Assembly (NCBI GenBank): GCA_046050105.1
Contig: JBJOQE010000051.1
Location: forward strand, 1-5,713
DNA: 5,713 nt
DNA from: JAYQPD01 sp046050105
GTDB taxonomy: Bacteria; Patescibacteriota; Minisyncoccia; Phycocordibacterales; UBA918
Reading direction: 5' to 3'
Positions 1 to 4,679 of the stretch are shown in pieces (positions within the stretch are counted from its first letter, which is position 1; the number at the start of each line of letters is the position of its first letter). The position numbers and the translations under genes are program-made. The notes beneath the pieces are model-generated. The model was not told the DNA's origin. It did no database searches and saw nothing but the letters and a program-made list of their open reading frames with translations.

Positions 1-146
1 TTGTGTCGTGTTGCCAGACAGGACTAACGGTTCTTACAGAACCTGTTCAGGTTGTATGATAGTTTCTCCCTTCGGTCGAAATTATCGACAACCTCTTCGA
101 TTCCCTGACGAATATGCCCCCGGCATATTCTTCTGGCCACATAATC
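1..146. other. Non-coding left end with tRNA-like fragments and hairpins
   Basis: I see no credible gene here. The only open frame (about 2-205, plus strand) runs through the terminator and the antisense of tRNA-Gln, so it is an artefact. Visible structure: positions 10-22 repeat the 13 nt at 175-187 (antisense of the tRNA-Gln 3' end). Positions 13-33 on the plus strand resemble the 5' part of tRNA-Gln (shared TGCCAGA and CTAACGGT). Positions 96-107 match the tRNA T-arm (TTCGATTCCCTG). There is also an inverted repeat GGTTCT/AGAACC at about 29-43. The plus-strand sequence does not fold into a complete tRNA: no acceptor closure and no 5-bp anticodon stem with a 7-nt loop. Confidence 0.5.
110..130. 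repeat. Perfect 9-bp inverted repeat (possible plus-strand terminator)
   Basis: GAATATGCC (110-118) and GGCATATTC (122-130) form a perfect 9-bp stem with a CCC loop. On the plus strand it is followed by TTCT, so it could weakly terminate plus-strand transcription coming from the left. On the minus strand there is no T-tract. Its function is uncertain. Confidence 0.4.
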
Positions 147-170
147 GAAAACACCCTTGCGGGTGTTTTC
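147..170 (-). terminator. Terminator downstream of tRNA-Gln
   Basis: A perfect 10-bp stem (147-156 with 161-170) closes a 4-nt loop (157-160). The A/T-rich outer base pairs provide the U-run on the minus-strand transcript. It starts 6 nt after the tRNA 3' end, which fits termination of the tRNA-Gln transcript. The symmetric sequence could also work on the plus strand. Confidence 0.75.
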
Positions 171-175
171 TCATG

Positions 176-246
176 TTGCCAGACAGGGAATCGAACCCCG
201 ATTAAAGGCTTCAAAGGCCTCTGTCCTACCGTTAGACGATCTGGCA
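176..246 (-). tRNA. tRNA-Gln (anticodon UUG)
   Basis: A full cloverleaf can be drawn on the minus strand: 7-bp acceptor stem TGCCAGA/TCTGGCA with no mismatch, 4-bp D-stem with loop AACGGTA, 5-bp anticodon stem closing loop CTTTGAA (anticodon TTG), a 4-nt variable loop, and a T-arm with loop TTCGATT. The discriminator base is A, and the 3' CCA is not encoded, so it must be added by CCA transferase. The first pair is U1-A72. In bacteria this is the known recognition feature for Glu-tRNA(Gln) amidotransferase (GatCAB), so charging probably goes through transamidation; the genes for that are not in this window. The gene lies 61 nt downstream of the dnaX stop and just upstream of a terminator. It may be processed from the dnaX transcript or use a weak promoter in the gap. 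Confidence 0.95.
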
Positions 247-307
247 GTCTGTGCCTACGCTGCAGTGCACCACGCATTGTGCCTAAAATACTGTCTGAGA
301 GCAAGCA

Positions 308-1375
308 TTACCCTGCGCACAGCTCCACAATGGCAATCTCGAGTGGGAGGGTTGGGATAGCAGTCTTCCCTGTCATCAGTGACGCCTCAATCATACGCAC
401 CAGCGCTGCTGAATTTACGGGCGTTTTAAGGTCTTTCGCGATGTTCGAGATTGTCGTCACCTCATCTTCGCTAAATCGCGCATAGAGACGTTTTGCGTCC
501 AGAGGCGCATGGCGCGAAAGCATCACGGCACGCATGCGCTCGAGGAGCATGCGCATAAACACTTTCATATCGAGATTCTCCTCGGCCACTGCCTGAAGTG
601 CGGCGATGCCTTTTTGTACATCCTTTTCGTGGAGTGCGGTAAGTACCGAAAGTAACAGTGCTTTTTTTGGTGCACCAATGATGGCAGCCACTTCGTCTGC
701 ACTCGCCTTCTTATCAGCTGAAGCCATGATGACTTTTTCCGTCGTACCGAGCGCATCGCGGAATGAGCCGTCGGCCGCCACAGCAATGAGGTCGGCCGCG
801 TCATCGGTTAAGGTAAAACCTTCTCCTTTCGATGCGTTTAAAATAGCACCGCGCAGAATCTCAACCGTTGGTGCGCGGAATTGAAATACCTGGCAGCGCG
901 ACAAAATGGTTTCAAGAAGCTTTTCAATTTCAGTCGTGGCAAGAATAAACACCACATGCGCCGGCGGCTCTTCAAGCGTCTTGAGGAGTGCGTTAAATGC
1001 CTCCTTAGTAAGCATGTGCACCTCGTCGATGATGTACACCTTGCGGGGAGATTCATACGGCAACGTATGCACCGCCTCGCGGAGTTCGCGAATATCATCG
1101 ATACCGGGGTTTGATGCTGCGTCTATTTCATATGTATCAATGGCTGTGGCGCCAAGCTCATGCGCAAAAATACGCGCTATCGACGTTTTTCCCGTCCCGC
1201 GCGAACCTGCAAAAAGCAGTGCGTGCGGGATAGCGTTCTTCTTGAGTGCACCCTCAAGTGCCAGCACTACATGCTCTTGCCCGCGCACCTCAGAAAAGGC
1301 GCCGGGGCGGTATTTGCGGTACAGCGCCACGTGGGGCGCTGCTTCTCTGTTTTTTCCTGCTGTTTTTGGTGCCAT
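308..1375 (-). CDS. dnaX: DNA polymerase III subunit gamma/tau, minimal form without zinc module
   Basis: This is the AAA+ clamp-loader subunit that uses ATP to load the sliding clamp for the replicative polymerase. In the 355-aa product, family hallmarks appear in order: LYRKYRP near residue 18, Walker A GSRGTGKT (57-64), Walker B VYIIDEVH (113-120), sensor 1 ATT (146-148), arginine-finger SRC (159-161), sensor 2 GSFRDAL (203-209). The C-terminus LPLEIAIVEL matches the end of domain III. Canonical tau of about 640 aa continues into domains that bind helicase and polymerase; these are absent, so the protein is gamma-like. Between Walker A and the conserved EIDAAS motif, the usual four-cysteine zinc module is missing; the only cysteines are C161 and C353. 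The start lies 20 nt after the carboxypeptidase stop. No Shine-Dalgarno is seen, but a TATACT box ends 8 nt before the ATG, so it may be co-transcribed, leaderless, or both. Confidence 0.93.
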   Translation of the reverse strand: MAPKTAGKNREAAPHVALYRKYRPGAFSEVRGQEHVVLALEGALKKNAIPHALLFAGSRGTGKTSIARIFAHELGATAIDTYEIDAASNPGIDDIRELREAVHTLPYESPRKVYIIDEVHMLTKEAFNALLKTLEEPPAHVVFILATTEIEKLLETILSRCQVFQFRAPTVEILRGAILNASKGEGFTLTDDAADLIAVAADGSFRDALGTTEKVIMASADKKASADEVAAIIGAPKKALLLSVLTALHEKDVQKGIAALQAVAEENLDMKVFMRMLLERMRAVMLSRHAPLDAKRLYARFSEDEVTTISNIAKDLKTPVNSAALVRMIEASLMTGKTAIPTLPLEIAIVELCAG

Positions 1376-1383
1376 ACGCGGAC

Positions 1384-1389
1384 AGTATA
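1384..1389 (-). promoter_or_regulatory. Possible -10 box (TATACT) for leaderless dnaX transcript
   Basis: TATACT lies in the 20-nt carboxypeptidase-dnaX gap and ends 8 nt before the dnaX ATG. Transcription from it would begin at or next to the start codon. No good -35 hexamer is found at 16-18 nt, so the call is weak; operon read-through from the upstream gene is the alternative. Confidence 0.3.
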
Positions 1390-1395
1390 TCAGGT

Positions 1396-2286
1396 CTATG
1401 GAAGCTTGTTGGGGATACGCGGTTTTACCTCTACCGCTCTGGCGACCTCCGCTTGCACCTTCGCGACATCTCCCCGAATATCGTCAGTATCAAGGAGGAC
1501 TACGCCCACTGCACGAGGCACATCACCCGGCCCGAAAGTTGTCTCATAGACGAGCGCAATCGTTCTCCCTGCAGTGTCGGTATACCCATGCTTGCCTCCC
1601 ACAAAACCCTCTGAGGAAAAAACAGGGTCATTGTTCTGCCACACATGCTCCTTCCCTACATACGAACGGAGAGAGGTGATGTCGAGCACATGCCGGTGCG
1701 TATGGAATAAATGGTGGAGCAAGACCTTTAAATCACGAGCGGTAGAGGCGTTGGCACGATCCAAGCCTGAAGGGTCCACTACCGTCGTGGATGCCATACC
1801 AATGTCACGCGCACGAGCGTTCATTGCTTTGATGAATGAGCTCCGCCCACCAACTTCTGCGATGGCCTCAGCTGCATCGTTAGAAGATTCAAGTAAAAGT
1901 GGAAACACCAGTTCACGCACGCGATACTCTTCACCATAAGCCAAGCGTCCTGCCTTGCCACTTGTCGCCACCGCGCGCCAGGAGATGGTGGTCGAAGCAT
2001 CAATGGTACTACTTGAAAGCGCGGTATCGGCAGTGAGAAGCTTCACTACTGAAGCCATCTCATGGAGCGTTGTGGGGTTTCTTTCACCAAGTTCTTTTCC
2101 ATTCTGCACGTCGAATACGAGGAAAGAATCTGCGGTGATATCAGTGTGCAGAAATGCATCAGGCAACACCCGGTACGCATTTCCATACATGTGGAGCTCT
2201 CGCGTTACAAACTCATCGCGGTTGAGATACCCCACAAGACACACGAGGCATACTACAAACACAAAAAGATACGACGACCGTTTCAT
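1396..2286 (-). CDS. D-alanyl-D-alanine carboxypeptidase (peptidase S11), membrane-anchored
   Basis: This 296-aa protein is a serine DD-carboxypeptidase of the penicillin-binding protein family. Such enzymes remove the terminal D-Ala from peptidoglycan stem peptides outside the cytoplasmic membrane. Residues 6-20 form a hydrophobic N-terminal segment behind MKR, a signal anchor or signal peptide with no clear cleavage site. The three active-site motifs are present: SxxK as S79-V-V-K82, SxN as S134-S-N136, and K232-H-G234 in the context GGKHGYTDTAGR, where family members usually have KTG. The C-terminus after about residue 265 is short, so the beta-rich C-terminal domain of DacA-type enzymes is missing. 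The gene follows a terminator and has a TAGAAT box 6 nt before its ATG, so it probably starts its own transcript and may be leaderless. It probably forms a two-gene unit with dnaX. Confidence 0.9.
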   Translation of the reverse strand: MKRSSYLFVFVVCLVCLVGYLNRDEFVTRELHMYGNAYRVLPDAFLHTDITADSFLVFDVQNGKELGERNPTTLHEMASVVKLLTADTALSSSTIDASTTISWRAVATSGKAGRLAYGEEYRVRELVFPLLLESSNDAAEAIAEVGGRSSFIKAMNARARDIGMASTTVVDPSGLDRANASTARDLKVLLHHLFHTHRHVLDITSLRSYVGKEHVWQNNDPVFSSEGFVGGKHGYTDTAGRTIALVYETTFGPGDVPRAVGVVLLDTDDIRGDVAKVQAEVARAVEVKPRIPNKLP

Positions 2287-2292
2287 TCCGCC

Positions 2293-2298
2293 ATTCTA
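2293..2298 (-). promoter_or_regulatory. Probable -10 box (TAGAAT) of the carboxypeptidase gene
   Basis: TAGAAT is followed by 6 nt and then the ATG, so the predicted transcription start coincides with the start codon. The T-run of the preceding terminator supplies a poor TTTTGA-like -35 at a 16-nt spacing. A new promoter is expected here because a strong terminator lies immediately upstream. Confidence 0.4.
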
Positions 2299-2316
2299 CC
2301 GCACTCATAGACCATC

Positions 2317-2346
2317 AAAAAACGCTCCGAGGAGGAGCGCTTTTTT
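2317..2346 (-). terminator. Terminator after the 142-aa membrane protein gene
   Basis: Stem CGCTCC (2323-2328) pairs with GGAGCG (2334-2339) over a 5-nt loop, flanked by A6 on one side and T6 on the other. On the minus strand it gives a GC hairpin followed by six T, 3 nt after the stop codon of the upstream gene. The symmetric flanks make it structurally bidirectional. Confidence 0.85.
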
Positions 2347-2349
2347 AGA

Positions 2350-2778
2350 TTATTTCTTAGCTGCTTTCTTGACTGCTTTTTTTGCTGGCTTTGCTGCCGT
2401 TACGGGAATAGAAACTTTCTTTTCAGGACCCGCAGTTTTAATTTTCTTCCAGTGATTCTTCATCTCTCCGGCGAAGTCCGCGAGATCTTTGACGCTTGCA
2501 CTTCGTGCTGCTTTATATCCCTTCATGACGTCATCAACGAGCTTGTCGTAGTCAGCCTCGGTAAGCTCTTTCGTGTTCTCAATACCCTCAAGCACTTCTG
2601 CTTTTGCCTTGAGCATCCAACTCCCTACCTTAGTGCGGTTCTTCTTTGCATCCTTGGACGCATAGAGAAAATAACCACCTACTGCTGCAAGCATGGTGGC
2701 GGTGACACCAACACCAATGCCAATTTTCTGCCCTCCGGTAAGCTCAGTATTTTTAACTTGTTTTTTTGCTGTTGCCAT
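2350..2778 (-). CDS. Small YtxH-like single-span membrane protein with Lys/Ala-rich tail
   Basis: The function is unknown. The 142-aa product has a short Lys-containing N-terminus, one hydrophobic segment at about residues 17-40 (Gly/Ala-rich then YFLYASKDAKKNR), a predicted helical region at about 45-115, and a tail at 125-142 made almost only of Lys, Ala, Pro and Val. The glycine-rich membrane segment followed by a basic helix resembles YtxH-type proteins, and similar proteins recur in Parcubacteria-like genomes; this is recall, not a search. The frame is open 19 codons further upstream, but that start would overlap the preceding gene. The ATG chosen here starts the MATAKK sequence and leaves a 16-nt spacer. 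No Shine-Dalgarno is seen. It probably forms an operon with the 110-aa membrane protein. The tail could bind nucleic acid or anionic lipid, but nothing proves this. Confidence 0.75.
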   Translation of the reverse strand: MATAKKQVKNTELTGGQKIGIGVGVTATMLAAVGGYFLYASKDAKKNRTKVGSWMLKAKAEVLEGIENTKELTEADYDKLVDDVMKGYKAARSASVKDLADFAGEMKNHWKKIKTAGPEKKVSIPVTAAKPAKKAVKKAAKK

Positions 2779-2794
2779 ACAATGTATAGAATCA

Positions 2795-3127
2795 TTATTC
2801 AATATCAATCTCTTGTTCTTCGGGCACATCGTCATTGGTCGTATCAGTTTTCTTAGTGCGTTTGGTGCGGCGAGCGCCGAAACCGGTCATAGCGGAAGCG
2901 CGCTTCACCACATCGGTGAAAAAACGCCCCGACACAATGCCCGCGCGAACCGTTGCCACATCTTCCGCAATAACCTCACTCCCCTCACGTACACGCTCTG
3001 CAATATCGCGCACGGCACGTAAAATGCGAATGAGGTAATAGAGCGCAACTGCCACCATACATGTAACCACTACCACCGAGATGGAGGTAATGATAAAGAA
3101 AATATTGGTGTGCAACACTTCGCTCAT
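2795..3127 (-). CDS. Small single-span membrane protein, DUF948-like
   Basis: A protein of 110 aa if started at the ATG at 3127. The order is a short N-terminus (MSEVLHTN), one strong transmembrane segment at about residues 9-32 (IFFIITSISVVVVTCMVAVALYY split across that range), an amphipathic helix with alternating charged residues at about 33-65, a basic RRTKRTKK stretch near residue 90, and an acidic tail. This layout resembles DUF948-type proteins, whose function is unknown; the assignment rests on architecture. An upstream in-frame ATG at 3187 would give 130 aa. I prefer 3127 because related short proteins, as I recall them, start only a few residues before the membrane segment, and the extra 20 residues look unlike the rest. 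It lies 16 nt upstream of the YtxH-like gene, and both may act together at the envelope. Confidence 0.7.
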   Translation of the reverse strand: MSEVLHTNIFFIITSISVVVVTCMVAVALYYLIRILRAVRDIAERVREGSEVIAEDVATVRAGIVSGRFFTDVVKRASAMTGFGARRTKRTKKTDTTNDDVPEEQEIDIE

Positions 3128-3215
3128 CTCGTTAGAAATTAACTCCGATAACGTTTTATCACTCCAGTACCTTCTACTTTCGAGCATCGTTATTTCTAAC
3201 GTGACTCATAGAAAC

Positions 3216-3243
3216 AGTATACCCCCACTTTCGGTAAGGTGGG
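3216..3243 (-). promoter_or_regulatory. Possible promoter region with inverted repeat upstream of the membrane-protein pair
   Basis: A TATACT box (3216-3221) lies just downstream of an imperfect inverted repeat (3224-3231 with 3236-3243, 7 of 8 pairs on the minus strand). No good -35 is found at the usual spacing. A transcript is expected to start in this area, because a terminator lies upstream at 3255-3280. The repeat could be an operator or a chance match. Confidence 0.3.
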
Positions 3244-3254
3244 TGTGCATAAGA

Positions 3255-3280
3255 AAAGCCGGACCTTGAGGTCCGGCTTT
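3255..3280 (-). terminator. Terminator after leuA
   Basis: A perfect 11-bp stem (3255-3265 with 3270-3280) closes a 4-nt loop. The core GCCGGACC/GGTCCGGC is very GC-rich, and the minus strand continues TTTTCTT. It begins 3 nt after the leuA stop codon and isolates leuA from the membrane-protein pair. Confidence 0.9.
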
Positions 3281-3283
3281 ACA

Positions 3284-4451
3284 CTAGCGCTCACTTCTCC
3301 GGAGTAAAGAAATGAGTGTTGCAAGCTGTGCTTCGTTCACCGAACCGTGCGTATCGGCAAGTACTTTAAAGCCCTCTTTAAGTGCGTGCTCATCGAACTC
3401 ATTGGGGAGAAATCCAAGTAGGCCAATAGCATGTTTAAGTGCCGCCATACCAGAGAGCTTGCCGAGCGTAATGGAGCGTGTACGTCCCACAAGTGCGGGG
3501 TCGATCACTTCATAGAGGCGCGGGTCTTTGAGTACGCCATCTTGGTGAATGCCACTCTCGTGCGAGAACGCATTCCTCCCCACCACCGCCTTATTGAAGG
3601 CAACGGGTGTTCGTGAGGCTTTTGCCACACATGCAGAAAGTTCCGTGAGTCCGTGAAGTGCTACACCGTGTGAAAGATGGAGCGTATTCTTGCGTACCGT
3701 AAGCGCAACCATCACTTCTTCAAGTGCGGCGTTTCCCGCACGCTCCCCGATACCGTTTACCGTACACTCCACCTGCCGCGCCCCAGCACTGAGGGCTGTA
3801 AGCGAGTTTGCTACCGCGCAGCCGAGATCGTTGTGGCAATGTGCTGAAACTGTGACGCCGTCATAGGCCGACACATGCGCAACTACCCGTGCGATCAATG
3901 CCCCGTACTCATGTGGCAACATGTAGCCAGTCGTGTCGGCAATGTTAATCACCGACGCACCCGCACGCACCGCCGTATGGATGGCACGCTCAAGAAACAC
4001 GGGGTCACTTTCTGTGGCTACTTCTGGTGTCCATTCTACTTCTGACACAAAGCGCCGTGCATAGCTCACACTCTCGGTAATGCGCATGAGCACCTCTTCT
4101 TCACTCATACCAAGCTTTACCCGCATATGGTTGCGGTGCAGTAGCGATGAACGTGTGAATACGTGGGTGCAGAGCACCCTTAAGCGCAAGAGCAGCCGCG
4201 TCGATGTCGTGCTCTGTAGCACGCGCAATCGCGCACACCGTTCTGTGCTTCACCACCTCTGCTACACGGACAACTGCCTCAAAAGAGGCCGTGCTTGAAA
4301 CAGGAAAACCTGCCTCAATGACATCGACCCCCATAGCATCAAGCATGCATGCGATGGCAAGTTTATCCTGAAGTGACATTGCGCCACCCCGTGCCTGCTC
4401 ACCATCGCGAAGCGTGGTGTCGAAGATTGCCACTTGCTGTGATGGATTCAT
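3284..4451 (-). CDS. leuA: 2-isopropylmalate synthase (LeuA), catalytic region only, interrupted by a one-base frameshift
   Basis: LeuA condenses acetyl-CoA with 2-oxoisovalerate, the first committed step of leucine synthesis. Two overlapping minus-strand frames together give one protein of about 388 aa. Frame one (4451 to about 4131, 107 residues) carries FDTTLRDGEQ (10-19) and RIHTFIAT (97-104). Frame two (4129 to 3287, 281 residues) carries HCHND (metal-binding H204 and H206), VNGIGERAGN, and FSHESGIHQDG (295-305). One extra base near 4130 separates them; without it the text reads IATAPQHMRVKLGM, as expected for the family. These motifs favour LeuA over citramalate or homocitrate synthase, but substrate is not proven. 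Typical LeuA is about 510 aa; the C-terminal leucine-binding domain is absent. The ATG has AGGAG 7 nt upstream. leuB, leuC and leuD are not adjacent. The frameshift may be an assembly error or real decay. Confidence 0.88.
4127..4133 (-). other. Frameshift site within leuA
   Basis: On the minus strand the codons read GCA CCG CAA, then one surplus C, then CAT ATG CGG. The first frame runs on for nine more residues to a TGA at 4101-4103. The second frame is open from 4228, so the two overlap around the junction. Removing one base of the GG at 4129-4130 restores a continuous LeuA. Confidence 0.85.
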
Positions 4452-4454
4452 GAC

Positions 4455-4468
4455 GATACTCCTGTATC
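4455..4468 (-). promoter_or_regulatory. leuA ribosome binding site inside a small hairpin
   Basis: AGGAG (4463-4459) lies 7 nt before the leuA ATG, a good Shine-Dalgarno. It is flanked by GATAC (4468-4464) and GTATC (4459-4455), which can form a 5-bp hairpin placing AGGA in the loop. The hairpin may modulate initiation, but its stability is low. Confidence 0.6.
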
Positions 4469-4487
4469 AAAGAACTGAAAGAACAAA

Positions 4488-4515
4488 AGAAGCCCTCCGG
4501 TGATGGAAGGCTTCT
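4488..4515 (-). terminator. leuA attenuator terminator (hairpin 3:4)
   Basis: AGAAGCCTTCC (4515-4505) pairs with GGAGGGCTTCT (4498-4488) in 11 pairs, one of them G-U, around a 6-nt loop. The RNA continues TTTGTTCTTTC. It lies inside the leuA leader, after the leader-peptide stop and before the leuA Shine-Dalgarno, so it would stop transcription before leuA. Confidence 0.85.
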
Positions 4516-4569
4516 TCGTATCTCTATGGTGTGGTGAGTAGTTATCGGGACACACAGAAGGCCTCCATC
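4502..4569 (-). promoter_or_regulatory. leuA antiterminator (hairpin 2:3)
   Basis: Segment 2 (4569-4556, GATGGAGGCCTTCT) pairs with segment 3 (4515-4502, AGAAGCCTTCCATC) at 13 of 14 positions, with one G-U and one C-C mismatch. Segment 3 contains the whole 5' arm of the terminator, so the 2:3 and 3:4 hairpins exclude each other. Confidence 0.8.
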
Positions 4570-4616
4570 TTGTGGATGATGAGAATGAGGCCGAGAATGT
4601 TTTGTGGTCGCGTCAT
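4542..4616 (-). CDS. leuL: leuA leader peptide, rich in Ile and Leu (24 aa)
   Basis: A 24-codon frame on the minus strand, ATG to TAA, lies directly in front of the antiterminator and terminator of leuA. Residues 7-14 read ILGLILII, so seven of eight consecutive codons specify Leu (three CTC) or Ile (four). This is the mark of a control peptide in branched-chain amino acid attenuation, like LeuL or IlvL of enterobacteria. The predicted role is as a sensor: a ribosome slowed at the early Ile/Leu codons covers segment 1, frees segment 2 and allows leuA transcription. The ATG sits 6 nt after the -10 box, with no Shine-Dalgarno, so it is probably read as a leaderless message. The gene symbol is by analogy. 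The frame is too short to prove coding by composition; the argument rests on its position among the hairpins. Confidence 0.82.
   Translation of the reverse strand: MTRPQNILGLILIIHKMEAFCVSR
4560..4592 (-). promoter_or_regulatory. leuA leader hairpin 1:2 (anti-antiterminator)
   Basis: GGCCTC (4592-4587), in the Gly-Leu codons of the leader peptide, pairs perfectly with GAGGCC (4565-4560) in segment 2. An inner CATC/GATG stem (4578-4575 with 4569-4566) closes a 5-nt loop, leaving an 8-nt bulge on the 5' side. Forming it uses up segment 2 and leaves segment 3 free for the terminator. Confidence 0.7.
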
Positions 4617-4622
4617 ATCTCT

Positions 4623-4650
4623 ATACTACCAGGAGCGACTTTTCTGTCAA
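4623..4650 (-). promoter_or_regulatory. leuA promoter (TTGACA with extended -10)
   Basis: A consensus -35 TTGACA (4650-4645) and a -10 TAGTAT (4628-4623) are 16 nt apart, with TGG immediately before the -10 (an extended -10). The predicted start is at or next to the leader-peptide ATG at 4616. The -35 directly follows the T-tract of the preceding terminator. Confidence 0.8.
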
Positions 4651-4679
4651 ACAAAAGCACTCTCCTACTGGAGAGTGCT
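4651..4679 (-). terminator. Terminator of the 107-aa gene
   Basis: A perfect 10-bp stem (4656-4665 with 4670-4679) closes the loop AGTA (minus strand) and is followed by TTTGTTT. The TAG stop of the upstream gene (4667-4665) lies in the loop and the first stem base, so coding sequence and terminator overlap. Confidence 0.88.

Noticed and set aside
2..205. Plus-strand open frame ending LPDRESNPD
   Set aside because: It runs through a terminator hairpin and the antisense of tRNA-Gln; this peptide is a known type of artefact from translating tRNA genes.
661..669. A7 run in dnaX as a slippage site for making gamma from tau
   Set aside because: The shifted frame would end at about 565 and remove part of domain III; the protein already lacks tau domains, so programmed slippage has no evident purpose.
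906..1679. Long plus-strand open frame (257 codons)
   Set aside because: It is antisense to dnaX and the carboxypeptidase, both of which carry clear family motifs; it has no recognisable protein content.
2779..2835. Upstream in-frame start giving a 161-aa version of the YtxH-like protein
   Set aside because: It would overlap the end of the upstream gene, and the added 19 residues look unlike a membrane-protein N-terminus; the MATAKK start is more natural.
3174..3209. 11-codon frame 6 nt after a TATACT box upstream of the membrane-protein pair
   Set aside because: The spacing fits the leaderless pattern, but the frame is very short, has no control-codon bias or following hairpins, and lacks a -35 box.
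4452..4616. T-box riboswitch or protein-bound riboswitch in front of leuA
   Set aside because: No T-box consensus or specifier loop was found; the leader frame and the 1:2, 2:3, 3:4 hairpins explain the region better.
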